Translations under genes and position numbers: made by a program
Shown: positions 51,835-61,382 of the stretch, piece after piece
Layout: every line of letters begins with the position of its first letter
How positions within the stretch are numbered: the stretch's first letter is position 1
The notes under the pieces: model-generated
Seen by the model: only the letters and a program-made list of their open reading frames with translations
What the model was told of the DNA's origin: nothing
Database searches by the model: none
Source: Oscillospiraceae bacterium
GTDB taxonomy: Bacteria > Bacillota > Clostridia > Oscillospirales > Acutalibacteraceae
Assembly: GCA_902792985.1 (NCBI GenBank)
Contig: CADBBT010000010.1
Location: 19,666 to 83,665, forward strand
DNA length: 64,000 bases
Direction of reading: 5' to 3'

Positions 51835-52824
51835 ATGAAAGAACAACTCGAAGCGATCCGCGCGGTCGCAAAAGACGTTCTGCAGTCGGCCGCAACGGTG
51901 CAGGACCTCGACGCCGCGCGTGTCAAGTATCTCAAGCAGATGGGCAAGCTTTCCGCCGAAGAACGCCCCGTGATCGGCCAGCTCGCCAACGAGATCCGCG
52001 CCGATCTGGAGGACCGCATTGCCGAACGGATGGAAAACATCAAGGCAAAACTGCTGGAAGAAAAGATGAACGCGGAAAAGATCGACGTGACCATGCCCTC
52101 CGACGCAAAGCCGCTCGGACACAAGCATCCGCTGTCCATCGTCCTTGACGAGGTCAAGGAGATCTTTTACGGCATGGGCTTTTCCGTTGCCAGCGGTCCC
52201 GAGATCGAATGGGACTACTACAACTTTGAAGCGCTGAACATTCCGAAGAACCACCCCGCGCGCGACACGCAGGACACGTTCTATATCACGGAAAACATGC
52301 TTCTTCGCACGCAGACCTCGCCCTGCCAGATCCGCGTGATGGAGCAGCAAAAGCCTCCCATCCGCGTCATCGCGCCCGGCCGTGTGTATCGCTCCGACGC
52401 TGTGGACGCCACGCACTCCCCGATCTTCCATCAGATCGAAGGGCTTGTGGTGGACAAGGGCATCACGATGGCTGACCTCAAGGGCAACCTGGAATCCTTT
52501 GCAAAAAGCCTTTACGGCGAAGATACAAAGATCCGTCTGCGCCCGCATCACTTCCCATTCACCGAACCCTCGTGCGAGATCGACGTTTCCTGCTTCAACT
52601 GCGGCGGCAAAGGCTGCCCGATGTGCAAGGGCGAAGGCTGGATCGAAATTCTCGGCGGCGGCATGGTGCACCCGAAAGTGCTCAAAAACTGCGGCGTCGA
52701 CCCCGACGTTTACAGCGGCTTTGCCTTCGGCATCGGTCTGGAACGTCTGGTCATGTTCCGTTTCAACATCGACGACATGCGTTTGCTCTATGAAAACGAT
52801 GTCAGATTCTTGAACCAGTTTTAA
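51835..52824 (+). CDS. pheS: Phenylalanyl-tRNA synthetase alpha subunit
   Basis: This codes for 329 residues from ATG 51835 (AAAGGATTGATCGT before it). N-terminal coiled coil about 1-85 (tRNA-binding), then class II motifs: [36 protein letters not shown] and [12 protein letters not shown]. The GxP-type substrate loop is intact. Two Cys pairs ([12 protein letters not shown]) are present, as in many clostridial PheS. Confidence 0.97.
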   Translation: MKEQLEAIRAVAKDVLQSAATVQDLDAARVKYLKQMGKLSAEERPVIGQLANEIRADLEDRIAERMENIKAKLLEEKMNAEKIDVTMPSDAKPLGHKHPLSIVLDEVKEIFYGMGFSVASGPEIEWDYYNFEALNIPKNHPARDTQDTFYITENMLLRTQTSPCQIRVMEQQKPPIRVIAPGRVYRSDAVDATHSPIFHQIEGLVVDKGITMADLKGNLESFAKSLYGEDTKIRLRPHHFPFTEPSCEIDVSCFNCGGKGCPMCKGEGWIEILGGGMVHPKVLKNCGVDPDVYSGFAFGIGLERLVMFRFNIDDMRLLYENDVRFLNQF

Positions 52825-52839
52825 AGGAGGCGAAACGGC

Positions 52840-55218
52840 ATGAATACATCAAAAAAATGGCTGCTTGATTTTGTGGATCTTGATTGCACCGACAAGGAAT
52901 TTGCAGACGAGATGACCCTTTCCGGCTCCAAGGTGGAAGCCTTTGCCGTTGAAGGCAGCGAGCTTTCCAACATCGTCACCGGCAAAATCGAATCGCTGGA
53001 AAAACACCCGGATTCCGACCACATGTGGATCTGCAAGGTCAATGTCGGAAAAGAGACGCTGCAAATCGTCACCGGCGCACAGAACCTCAAGACCGGCGAC
53101 GTGGTGCCCGTTGCGCTCGACAACTCTGTTGTTCACGGCGGAAAAGAGATCAAAAAAGGCACGCTGCGCGGCACCGAAAGCTGCGGCATGCTCTGCTCGC
53201 TGGGCGAGCTGGGACTGACGGCGCACGACTTCCCCTACGCGATCGAAAACGGCATCTTCGTGCTCGGCGACGACTGCGACAAAACGCTCGGCATCGACAT
53301 CCGCGAAGCGATCGGTCTCAACGACACCGTGACCGAATTTGAGATCACCTCCAACCGTCCGGACTGCCTGTCGATCCTCGGTCTTGCGCGCGAAGCCGCG
53401 GCGACCTTCAAAAAGCCGCTCAAAGTGCACGAGCCCAAGGTGAACTTCAGCGGCAAGGACGTGCATGATTTCCTTTCCGTGGATATTCTGAACCCCGATC
53501 GCTGCTACCGTTACTGCGGCGCGGTCGTTGAAAACGTCCGCGTGAAGCCCTCGCCGCGCTGGATGCGTGAGCGTCTGCGTGCGTGCGGTGTGCGCCCGAT
53601 CAACAACATCGTGGACATCACGAACTATGTCATGCTTGAATACGGCCAGCCGATGCACGCGTTTGACCTGCGTTTCCTCAAGGGCGGCAGCGTCATTGTG
53701 CGCCTTGCGAAAAACGGCGAACAGATCACCACGCTGGACGGCATTGAGCGCGAGCTGAACGACAGCATGCTTGTCATTGCGGACGAAGAAAAACCCGTGG
53801 CCGTGGCCGGCGTCATGGGTGGCGAATACAGCGGCATTATGGACGACACGAACACGATCGTGTTTGAATCCGCCTGCTTCAACGGCCCGACGACCCGACT
53901 GACCGCCAAAGCGCTCGGTATGCGTACCGAGGCCAGCGGCCGCTATGAAAAAGAACTCGACCCCGCCGCTTGTATGCCCGCCATTCTGCGCGCGCTGGAG
54001 CTTGTGGAACAGCTGGACGCCGGCGATGTCGTCACCGGCATCATCGACTGCGACAAATCGACCCATGAGCGCCGCACCCTGCCGTTCAAGCCCGACTGGG
54101 TGAACAATTTCATCGGCATCGACGTTTCGGCCGACGAGCAGAAGAAGATCCTTGAAGCGATCGACTTCGAAGTGAAGGACGACGTCATTTATGTGCCGAC
54201 CTTCCGCGGCGACATTGAGCATCAGGCCGATGTTTCCGAAGAGATCGCGCGTTTTTACGGCTATCAGAACATTCCGAACCGCCCGCTTTCCGGCGTTGCC
54301 AACGCAAAGCGCACCCCGGCGCAAAACCTGGAGCGGCTGATCTCCGCCACACTGCGCGCCAGCGGCCTGAGCGAGATCGCGACCTTCTCCTTCATCAGCC
54401 CGAAGCATTACGACAAGATGCGTCTGCCGAAAGATTCCGACAAGCGCAACAGCGTTGTGATCTCCAACCCGCTGGGCGAAGATACGTCCGTCATGCGCAC
54501 CACGGTCATCCCCTCCATGCTGGACGTGCTCTCGCGCAACTATAACAACCGCAACGAAAGCGCAGCGCTGTTTGAGCTTTCCAACGAATACATTCCGCAC
54601 GGCACCGAGCAGCTTCCCGACGAAAACGAGATGGTCACGCTCGGCATGTACGGCGAAGGCGTGGATTATTACACGCTCAAGGGCGTTGTGGAAGCGGTCT
54701 TTGACGCCTGCGGCATCAAAGGCTATGACATTGAGCCGCTCACGGACGACCCGACCTTCCATCCGGGCAGAACCGCTGTGATCACGCTTTGCGGCAAGCA
54801 GCTCGCCATTCTCGGCGAAGTGCATCCGCTCGTGCTCAAAAACTACGACATCGGCGTGAAAGCCTACATCGGTCAGATCGACTTTTCCATGCTGCTGGCC
54901 TACGGCGACACCGACCGCAAATACACGGCGCTTCCGCGCTTCCCGGCAACCAGCCGCGACCTCGCGTTTGTTTGCGACATCGACCTGCCGGTGCTCAAGA
55001 TCGAAAAGATGATCACCGAAGCGGTGGGCGACATTCTGGAGAGCATCAAGCTGTTCGACGTCTATGTCGGCGCACCGATTCTGCCGGGTATGAAGAGCGT
55101 GGCGTTCAGCATCAAGATGCGCGCGGCAGACCGCACGCTCAAGGATGAAGAGGCCGATTGCGCGATGAAGCGCGCGATCCAGGCGCTGCAGGCCATCGGC
55201 ATTTCGCTGAGAAGCTGA
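52840..55218 (+). CDS. pheT: Phenylalanyl-tRNA synthetase beta subunit
   Basis: This codes for 792 residues with AAAGGAGG before ATG 52840. EMAP-like tRNA-binding domain about 40-150 (HPDSDHMWICKVNVG, IVTGAQNL), B3/B4 editing domain, B5 domain and a C-terminal anticodon-binding domain FDVYVGAPILPGMKSVAFSI. It forms the alpha2-beta2 enzyme with PheS. Confidence 0.97.
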   Translation: MNTSKKWLLDFVDLDCTDKEFADEMTLSGSKVEAFAVEGSELSNIVTGKIESLEKHPDSDHMWICKVNVGKETLQIVTGAQNLKTGDVVPVALDNSVVHGGKEIKKGTLRGTESCGMLCSLGELGLTAHDFPYAIENGIFVLGDDCDKTLGIDIREAIGLNDTVTEFEITSNRPDCLSILGLAREAAATFKKPLKVHEPKVNFSGKDVHDFLSVDILNPDRCYRYCGAVVENVRVKPSPRWMRERLRACGVRPINNIVDITNYVMLEYGQPMHAFDLRFLKGGSVIVRLAKNGEQITTLDGIERELNDSMLVIADEEKPVAVAGVMGGEYSGIMDDTNTIVFESACFNGPTTRLTAKALGMRTEASGRYEKELDPAACMPAILRALELVEQLDAGDVVTGIIDCDKSTHERRTLPFKPDWVNNFIGIDVSADEQKKILEAIDFEVKDDVIYVPTFRGDIEHQADVSEEIARFYGYQNIPNRPLSGVANAKRTPAQNLERLISATLRASGLSEIATFSFISPKHYDKMRLPKDSDKRNSVVISNPLGEDTSVMRTTVIPSMLDVLSRNYNNRNESAALFELSNEYIPHGTEQLPDENEMVTLGMYGEGVDYYTLKGVVEAVFDACGIKGYDIEPLTDDPTFHPGRTAVITLCGKQLAILGEVHPLVLKNYDIGVKAYIGQIDFSMLLAYGDTDRKYTALPRFPATSRDLAFVCDIDLPVLKIEKMITEAVGDILESIKLFDVYVGAPILPGMKSVAFSIKMRAADRTLKDEEADCAMKRAIQALQAIGISLRS

Positions 55219-55241
55219 GTGTTCGAAACATATACAAAAAT

Positions 55242-55277
55242 CCGACCGACGCAAAACTGCGCCGGTCGGTTTATTTT
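55242..55277 (+). terminator. Terminator after pheT
   Basis: CCGACCG, inner CGCA-AAAC-TGCG, CGGTCGG, then TTTATTTT. Confidence 0.75.
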
Positions 55278-55315
55278 ATGACGCTGTTTTAGCAGCAAGG
55301 TTTCGGTGAACCTCG

Positions 55316-55503
55316 CGGCCCGACGCAGTTCCTGCGTCGGGCCGTGCCGGCGGCGAAACGCTCTCGTGCCTGCGGCACGGCGCCGGCGCGCGCATGCGCG
55401 CGCCGGATGCGCAGCGCGCTGCACACGCGTCAAAAAACGCCGAAGCCGCTTTGCGCGCTGCGCGGCGTTTCGCCGCCGGCTGCGCGCGGCAAAGCCGCGC
55501 GCA
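55316..55503. repeat. Nested palindromic element E3 (largest, with flanking hairpins)
   Basis: The core outer stem is GCCGGCGGCGAAACG at 55346-55360 with CGTTTCGCCGCCGGC at 55466-55480 (15 bp, perfect). Inside: arm A 55365-55379 (CGTGCC, TGC, GGCACG); arm B 55383-55406, a 24-base perfect palindrome; arm C 55409-55463 (GCGCAGCGCGC with GCGCGCTGCGC). A 13-bp hairpin (55316-55344) stands just before and a 10-bp one (55481-55503, loop AAA) directly after. The 400-base gap between pheT and the hydrolase gene is otherwise filled only by the two terminators. Confidence 0.85.
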
Positions 55504-55547
55504 AGGGAACGTGCCCATAAAAAACGCCGGCAACCCCGGCGATCGAA

Positions 55548-55606
55548 CCGAAACAAAACAAACCCGCTGTGATCGCTTTTCGTAACAGGAAAGGATCACA
55601 GCGGGT
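55548..55606 (-). terminator. Terminator after the alpha/beta hydrolase gene
   Basis: Minus strand ACCCGCTGTGATC pairs with GATCACAGCGGGT (13 bp) around a 19-nt loop, then TTGTTTTGTTT. Confidence 0.75.
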
Positions 55607-55618
55607 CATTCTTATGAT

Positions 55619-56524
55619 TTAGCCAAAGTAGCGGTTGCAGTAATTCACAAGCTGATCGGTGAAGTCGGCCGCGTTGACAATATTGTTCCACACGGAGCCG
55701 AGGTCGTGGCCGGCGTTGGAATATTCAATGTAATCGTGCACAACACCGCAGGCCGTCAGCTCTTTTTCAAGCGCGTCCTTGTTGGCAAACGGAACCACGG
55801 TATCCTTCGGCGCATAGGCGAAAAGCGTGGGCACGCTCGCGCGGGTCAGATAATACACCGGGGAGAGATAGAGCTGCGCACGGGCAAGGGTCGCGTTGTT
55901 TGACGCGAGATCCTCCACCTTGAAGGACGTGCCGCCGAGCAGGTTGATCATATCGATGTACTGCTGGTCGGTGTAAAAGCCCTTCCACTGCGCATAGTTC
56001 ATATCGGACGGCGCCACACGCGCAGACACGAACACGATCGGGATGGGCGAATAAATGATGCGCGAATAGGCATACATCATCGCGTAGTAGCCGCCGGCGG
56101 AATCACCGGACAGACCGATCTTTGTGATGTTCAGCTTGTTTTCCGCCGAATAATCCTTCAGCTTCTGAATGGCTTTGGTCATGTCGTCCAGCACGGTGTA
56201 GACCGTAACAGTCTTTGTGTCGGCCTTCAAAAGGCGGTAGTCCATCGCGACGGCGATATAGCCGTGGCTCGTAATGGATTCACAGGTGCTCTTGAGATCG
56301 CCTTTGCTGCCGGAAGCAAAGAACCCGTCGTGCAGCACAAGCACCGCCGCGTTGCTTTGTTTGGTATCGGCGCCGTTGGGCAGATAAACATCCATCACCT
56401 GCGACGATTCGGTGCCGTAGTTGAGCGTGATCGCGGCGTTCTGCGGTTTGACAAGGCCCACGCTCGCCAAAAACGACATCAGCAGCGACATGAGCAGCGC
56501 CATGACTTTTTGAATCATTTCCAT
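55619..56524 (-). CDS. Secreted or membrane-anchored alpha/beta hydrolase
   Basis: This codes for 301 residues from ATG 56524 (TTAGGAGG site, about 9-nt gap); the frame continues upstream without a site. N-terminal hydrophobic helix (about 3-23), then alpha/beta hydrolase: VLVLHDGFFASG (oxyanion loop), the elbow GLSGDSAGGYYAMM (Ser in GDSAGG), D in YAPKDTVVPF and His in YSNAGHDLG. It resembles esterases of the BD-FAE/acetyl esterase type; possible role in removal of acyl groups from glycans. Substrate unknown. Confidence 0.82.
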   Translation of the reverse strand: MEMIQKVMALLMSLLMSFLASVGLVKPQNAAITLNYGTESSQVMDVYLPNGADTKQSNAAVLVLHDGFFASGSKGDLKSTCESITSHGYIAVAMDYRLLKADTKTVTVYTVLDDMTKAIQKLKDYSAENKLNITKIGLSGDSAGGYYAMMYAYSRIIYSPIPIVFVSARVAPSDMNYAQWKGFYTDQQYIDMINLLGGTSFKVEDLASNNATLARAQLYLSPVYYLTRASVPTLFAYAPKDTVVPFANKDALEKELTACGVVHDYIEYSNAGHDLGSVWNNIVNAADFTDQLVNYCNRYFG

Positions 56525-56638
56525 AAAATACAACCTCCTAAATAAGTGTAGATTCATTATAGCACAGCTTGACGCGTTCGTCAATGACCGGTCTTTGAAT
56601 CGACTGTGAAAAATCCATTTCAAAGATTGACAAATTTG

Positions 56639-57610
56639 TCAAATGCTGTTTTCGCTGACAATTTCGAACGCGAGCACCTCCAGCTCCTCCATTGAGGAAA
56701 GCGCACCCACGCGCTGGCGGTACTGCGCTGCGCCGCGCACGCCCCGAATATACCACGCCGCGTGTTTGCGCGCTTCGCGCATGCCGACGCGTTCCCCCTT
56801 GTAATCGCAGATGCGCCGGATATGCCGCAGCATGGTGCGCATCTGTTCGCTCAGCGGCGGCTCCGGCAAAACGCGCTCGTGCTTGAGATAGGCCGAGATC
56901 TGGCTGAACACCCACGGCCGCCCGAGTGCGCCGCGCCCCACAAGCAAATAATCGCAGCCGGTCTCCTCCAGCATTTTTGCGGCGGAAAGTCCGTCGGTGA
57001 TGTCGCCGTTGGCGATCACGGGGATGGACACGCTGCGCTTGACGGCGGCGATGCTTTGTGTATCCACCGGCGGGGCATACATCTGCTGCCGCGTGCGCCC
57101 GTGCACGGTCACAGCGGCGGCGCCGGCGTCTTCGGCGCGTTTTGCAAGCTCCACCGCCACAGGCGTGTCCGCATCCCAGCCAAGGCGCATTTTTACCGTG
57201 ACAGGCACATCGACCGCCTGCACCACGGCTCGGATGATCTTTTCCGCAAGGGGCAGATCCTTCAAAAGCGCCGCTCCCCCGCCGTTGCCCGCGATCTTTG
57301 GCGCGGGACAGCCCATGTTGATGTCGATCGCATCGGGCGAAAACGAAAGGCATTCCCGCGCGCACGCGGCCATGATCGCAGGATCGTTGCCGAAGATCTG
57401 CGCCGCCGCCGGGCGCTCGTTTTGGGAAAGGACCAGCAGATCGCGGCTCTTGCGGTCGTGCATCGTCAGTCCCTTGCTCGAAACCATTTCGCTGACCACA
57501 TAGGTCGCGCCGAACTCACAGCACAGCTCGCGAAACGCCATATCCGCAACACCCGCCATCGGCGCAAGTCCGGCCGTGCGGGAATCAAGTTCCAAATTTC
57601 CGAGTTTCAA
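56639..57610 (-). CDS. dus: tRNA-dihydrouridine synthase
   Basis: This codes for 323 residues from TTG 57610 with AAAGGAA upstream. FMN-binding TIM barrel: APMAGVADMAFRELC, INMGCPAPKIAGNGGGAAL with the catalytic Cys, VTVKMRLGWD, VTVHGRTRQQMY, VIANGDITD and VGRGALGRPWVF. It reduces uridines in the tRNA D-loop with NADPH. The NifR3/DusB type. Confidence 0.93.
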   Translation of the reverse strand: MKLGNLELDSRTAGLAPMAGVADMAFRELCCEFGATYVVSEMVSSKGLTMHDRKSRDLLVLSQNERPAAAQIFGNDPAIMAACARECLSFSPDAIDINMGCPAPKIAGNGGGAALLKDLPLAEKIIRAVVQAVDVPVTVKMRLGWDADTPVAVELAKRAEDAGAAAVTVHGRTRQQMYAPPVDTQSIAAVKRSVSIPVIANGDITDGLSAAKMLEETGCDYLLVGRGALGRPWVFSQISAYLKHERVLPEPPLSEQMRTMLRHIRRICDYKGERVGMREARKHAAWYIRGVRGAAQYRQRVGALSSMEELEVLAFEIVSENSI

Positions 57611-57721
57611 ATCACTGTTTCCTTTGCTTTTTTTGATATTCTATCACAAAGTTTCAAAAAATGCACCACTTTTTGCGCAATTTATGCTATACTAAAATAA
57701 ATAACATTTTCGGAGGTTCTT

Positions 57722-60307
57722 ATGCGTTTTCTTGTCATTGACGGCAACAGCATCGTCAACCGCGCGTTTTACGGCATCAAGCTGCTGACAACGAAGGACG
57801 GCCAGTTTACCAACGGTATTTACGGTTTTATGAATATCCTCATCAAGCTGCGCGAAGAATGCGAACCCGACCATGTGGCGATCGCGTTCGATCTGCGCGC
57901 GCCGACATTCCGGCACAAGCTCTATGACGGCTATAAGGCCGGACGCAAGGGCATGCCGCCGGAGCTTGCAAGCCAGATGCCGCTGCTCAAAGAGCTTCTG
58001 CGCGACCTCGGCTACAAGATCGTGGAACAGGAAGGCTTCGAGGCCGACGACATACTCGGCACGCTTTCCGCGCAGTGCAAGGGCGACGACAAATGTTTTC
58101 TTGCCACCGGCGACCGCGACGCTTTGCAGCTTGTGAGCGCGCAGACGACCGTTTTGCTTGCCGCGACGAAGATGGGCAAGGCCGTTACCACGCCGTATGA
58201 CGAAGAGACGCTGATGAAGGAATATGCACTCACACCGCCGCAGATGATCGAGCTCAAAGCGATCATGGGCGACACCTCCGACCGCATTCCGGGCGTGGCC
58301 GGCATCGGACAGAAGGGCGCAACGGATCTTGTGCAGCGTTTTTCAAACATCGACTATATCTATGCGCATTTGGACGAGCTGGACATCAAAAAAGGCGTGC
58401 GCGACAAGCTGGAAGCCGGAAAGGACAGCGCGTTTTTGTCGCGCACCCTCGGCACGATCTGCAAAGAAGCGCCGATCGACCTGAACCTTGACAGCTATAT
58501 TCCCGCAAAGGGCGACATTCCCGCGGCGATCCGTCTGCTGGCGCGCCTTGAGATGTTTTCCATCATTGAAAAGCTGCATCTCACCGATGAGATACCCGCC
58601 GCCGTGACCGAGCGAGCGAGCGCGTTTTCCTGCAAAGAGGAGCGCGATCTCATGGGGCTGCTCGGACGGCTCAAAAACGCGAACGCCGCATATTTTACCG
58701 CGCAGTTTTCCGGGGAAATGCCGGATGCGCTCTGCTTTGCCGAAGGCGACACGGTCGCGCTTGTGCAGGCGAACTGTCTGGATTTTGATTCGTTCCTGAC
58801 GCAGTTTTTCCAAAGCGATTATCCGAAGATCACGTCCGGCGCAAAGAAGCTTTACCGCTTTGCGCAAAAGCGCGGGACCGAATTGCGCAACGTGACGATG
58901 GACACCGAGCTTGCGGGCTATCTTTTGAATCCGGCGGCAAACGATTACGACGTTTTGCGCCTTGCCGGGGAATATGCGATCCCTGTGCCGGAGATCGACG
59001 CGGCCGAAGGGCTGACGGCCATTGTGCAAAGCGCTGCGGTCCTCCCCCGCCTGTGCGAAGCGCTGACGGAAAAGCTCAAAGAAAACGAGCAGCTTTCGCT
59101 GCTGAACGATATGGAGCTGCCGCTTTGCGAAGTGCTTGCCGGAATGGAGAACACGGGCTTTCTTGTGGATGAAAACGCCATCGCCGCCTACGGCGAAACG
59201 CTGCAGGCGCAGATCGAAGCGATCGAAGCGCGCATCTATGACGACGCCGGAGAAACATTCAACCTCAATTCACCGAAGCAGCTCGGCGCCGTTCTGTTTG
59301 AAAAGCTCGGCCTTCCGGCAAAGAAAAAGACCAAAAGCGGCTATTCCACGAACGCGGAGGTCCTTGAAGAGCTTGCCGCAGAGTATCCGATCGTGGCATC
59401 CGTACTGGAATACCGGATGCTTTCCAAGCTGAAATCGACCTACTGCGACGGGCTGCGCAAAGAGATCGAAGCAGACGGACGCATCCGTTCCACGCTCAAT
59501 CAGACCGAGACGCGCACCGGGCGCATCTCCTCGCTTTCGCCGAATCTGCAGAACATCCCCGTGCGCCGCAAGGAGGGACGGGAGCTGCGCCGGTTCTTTG
59601 TTGCCGCGCCGGGGAACGTCCTTGTGGACGCCGACTATTCCCAGATCGAGCTGCGCGTGCTCGCCTCACTTTCAAACGACGAGGCGATGATCGCCGCATT
59701 TGAAAGCGGCGACGACATCCATTCCATCACAGCCTCGCAGGTCTTCGGTCTGCCGCTGCATATGGTCACCCCCCTGCTGCGCTCGCGCGCAAAGGCCGTC
59801 AATTTCGGCATCGTCTACGGCATCGGCGCGTTTTCGCTCGCCAAGGACATCGGCGTGACGCGCAAGGAGGCGGACAACTATATCAAAGGATATCTCCACC
59901 ACTACAGCGGCATTGCGGCGTTCATGCAAAACGAGATCGCGCTTGCGCGGGAAAACGGCTATGCCAAAACGCTCTTCGGGCGGCGGCGGTATTTGCCGGA
60001 GCTGACTGCGAGCAACAAGATGCTGCAGGCGTTCGGCGAGCGTGTGGCGATGAATATGCCCGTGCAGGGCACGGCCGCCGACATCATCAAGCTGGCGATG
60101 ATCCATGTGGACAAAAGGCTCAAACACGAACACCCGGACGCGAAGCTGATCATGCAGGTGCACGACGAACTCATCATCGAATGTAAAGAGGAAGACGCCG
60201 CGGTGATCAGCGCGCTGCTCAAGGAAGAGATGGAAAACGCGGCAAAGCTGCGTGTGAAGCTCGTTTGCGACGTGCACAGCGGAAAGACCTGGTACGACGC
60301 GAAATAA
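57722..60307 (+). CDS. polA: DNA polymerase I lacking a functional proofreading domain
   Basis: This codes for 861 residues with CGGAGG before ATG 57722. The 5'-nuclease domain is complete (residues 1-290): LVIDGNSIVNRAFYG, FEADDILGTL, TGDRDALQL and GDTSDRIPGVAGIG. The middle 3'-5' exonuclease-like domain (about 300-460) has lost its acidic set: the first acidic motif (FDTET in active enzymes) reads CFAEGD. The polymerase domain is complete: DYSQIELRVLASLS (A), RSRAKAVNFGIVYGIGAF (B), QVHDELIIE (C). Loss of proofreading is usual in Firmicutes Pol I. A TATACT -10 at about 57688 is visible but the -35 is weak. Confidence 0.97.
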   Translation: MRFLVIDGNSIVNRAFYGIKLLTTKDGQFTNGIYGFMNILIKLREECEPDHVAIAFDLRAPTFRHKLYDGYKAGRKGMPPELASQMPLLKELLRDLGYKIVEQEGFEADDILGTLSAQCKGDDKCFLATGDRDALQLVSAQTTVLLAATKMGKAVTTPYDEETLMKEYALTPPQMIELKAIMGDTSDRIPGVAGIGQKGATDLVQRFSNIDYIYAHLDELDIKKGVRDKLEAGKDSAFLSRTLGTICKEAPIDLNLDSYIPAKGDIPAAIRLLARLEMFSIIEKLHLTDEIPAAVTERASAFSCKEERDLMGLLGRLKNANAAYFTAQFSGEMPDALCFAEGDTVALVQANCLDFDSFLTQFFQSDYPKITSGAKKLYRFAQKRGTELRNVTMDTELAGYLLNPAANDYDVLRLAGEYAIPVPEIDAAEGLTAIVQSAAVLPRLCEALTEKLKENEQLSLLNDMELPLCEVLAGMENTGFLVDENAIAAYGETLQAQIEAIEARIYDDAGETFNLNSPKQLGAVLFEKLGLPAKKKTKSGYSTNAEVLEELAAEYPIVASVLEYRMLSKLKSTYCDGLRKEIEADGRIRSTLNQTETRTGRISSLSPNLQNIPVRRKEGRELRRFFVAAPGNVLVDADYSQIELRVLASLSNDEAMIAAFESGDDIHSITASQVFGLPLHMVTPLLRSRAKAVNFGIVYGIGAFSLAKDIGVTRKEADNYIKGYLHHYSGIAAFMQNEIALARENGYAKTLFGRRRYLPELTASNKMLQAFGERVAMNMPVQGTAADIIKLAMIHVDKRLKHEHPDAKLIMQVHDELIIECKEEDAAVISALLKEEMENAAKLRVKLVCDVHSGKTWYDAK

Positions 60308-60312
60308 GGAAC

Positions 60313-60474
60313 AGCACCCACTGATTCATTCGGCGTATAAAGATTGGCGAGAAAATTTTTCGTCAGATGTAACAGAAATCGCGCAGCCAACCTGACGGTT
60401 TGCAAGCGGTTTCTGTGCAAAATGACGGGAAATTTACCGTCAAGATTTGCACAACGAGTGAATCAGTGGGTGCT
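60313..60474. repeat. Element E5: AT-richer nested inverted-repeat element with 16-bp ends
   Basis: AGCACCCACTGATTCA at 60313-60328 is the exact inverse complement of 60459-60474. Inside are three arms: a weak one near 60346-60364 (GCGAGAAAATTTTTCGTC); one at 60372-60416 (ACAGAAATCGC with GCGGTTTCTGT); and one at about 60415-60453 (GTGCAAA and TGACGG paired with CCGTCA and TTTGCAC). It fills the gap between polA and sleB. The end repeats and 162-bp size also fit a small non-autonomous mobile element (MITE). Confidence 0.75.
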
Positions 60475-60529
60475 TTACGCATAAACTGCCTCTGTCTGGC
60501 CAAACTATCCGTGAAAGGAAGCGGTCAGA

Positions 60530-61222
60530 TTGAGGCAGATTTTTTATAAGAAAGTAATGGCGGCGGCACTGGCGCTGCTTTTGATCGTTGGGATCGGCGC
60601 GTTTTCGCAAAAAATCGATGAAGAGGCAGGCGCGCCCATCGCGGTGCTCTCTCAGCTCGGCACACGCGGGCAGGAGGTGCGCGCGATCCAGACAAAGCTC
60701 AAATCCCTCGGCTTTTACACGGGCGCCGTGGACGGAATTTTCGGCACGGGCACACAAAAGGCGGTGCGCGCGTTTCAAAAGAGCGTTGGGCTGAAAGCGG
60801 ACGGCATCGCCGGACAAAAGACGCTGCTTTATCTCGGGCTCGACGGTTCGTCCTCATCCGGCGGCACAAGCAGCAGCGATCTGACGCTGCTTGCAAAGCT
60901 CATTGCCGCCGAAGCGCGCGGCGAAAGCTACACCGGGCAGGTCGCCGTGGGTGCGGTCGTGCTCAACCGGGTGGCGCACGCGTCGTTTCCGGACACGATC
61001 GCCGGCGTGATCTATCAAAAAGGCGCGTTTTCGTGCGTGAACGACGCCAACTGGAACGTTGCCCCGAACGCGACCTCGCGCAAGGCGGCGCAGGACGCGA
61101 TGAACGGCTGGGATCCGAGCGGCGGCGCGATCTACTATTACAATCCGGCGAAAACCGCCAACGCGTTCATGTGGTCGCGGCCGGTCATCGTGGTGATCGG
61201 CAACCACAGGTTTTGCAGGTAG
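60530..61222 (+). CDS. sleB: Spore cortex-lytic enzyme SleB
   Basis: This codes for 230 residues from TTG 60530 (AAAGGA site, 10-nt gap). It has a signal peptide (residues 8-26), an N-terminal peptidoglycan-binding module ([31 protein letters not shown]), and a C-terminal Hydrolase_2 domain: [20 protein letters not shown] with the candidate catalytic Glu and [20 protein letters not shown]-type end. SleB is a lytic transglycosylase that cuts cortex peptidoglycan with muramic-delta-lactam during germination. The usual partner ypeB is absent nearby. It follows polA, with E5 between. Confidence 0.92.
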   Translation: MRQIFYKKVMAAALALLLIVGIGAFSQKIDEEAGAPIAVLSQLGTRGQEVRAIQTKLKSLGFYTGAVDGIFGTGTQKAVRAFQKSVGLKADGIAGQKTLLYLGLDGSSSSGGTSSSDLTLLAKLIAAEARGESYTGQVAVGAVVLNRVAHASFPDTIAGVIYQKGAFSCVNDANWNVAPNATSRKAAQDAMNGWDPSGGAIYYYNPAKTANAFMWSRPVIVVIGNHRFCR

Positions 61223-61226
61223 CACA

Positions 61227-61382
61227 CCCCATTTTTTGCCGCGGCGGGGGCGGGACGCGCGGCAAAGCCGCGCTTTGGAGCGCCGGACGAACGTTATTTC
61301 TTTCAGCGGCGCGGTTTGCGCTCCATGCGCCGCGTGCCTGCGGCACGCGGCGGTCCCGCCCCCGCCGCGGCAAAAAATGGGG
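61227..61382. repeat. Nested palindromic element E4 with a 30-bp perfect outer inverted repeat
   Basis: Positions 61227-61256 are the exact inverse complement of 61353-61382 (30 bp, ending in GGGGGCGGGAC and its complement). Arm A 61257-61273 (GCGCGGC, AAA, GCCGCGC); arm B 61277-61324 (GGAGCGC with GCGCTCC); arm C 61328-61352 (CGCCGCGTGCC, TGC, GGCACGCGGCG). Arms A and C abut the outer stem with no spare base. E1 has the same arm A stem with another loop and the same arm B stem. It lies between the converging ends of sleB and pduL. Confidence 0.88.

Noticed and set aside
52849-55254. Minus-strand 801-aa open frame
   Set aside because: Antisense to pheT, whose domains are complete.
56538-57365. 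Minus-strand 275-aa Arg/Ala/Gly-rich frame
   Set aside because: Out-of-frame shadow on the same strand as dus; composition is that of a GC-rich alternative frame.
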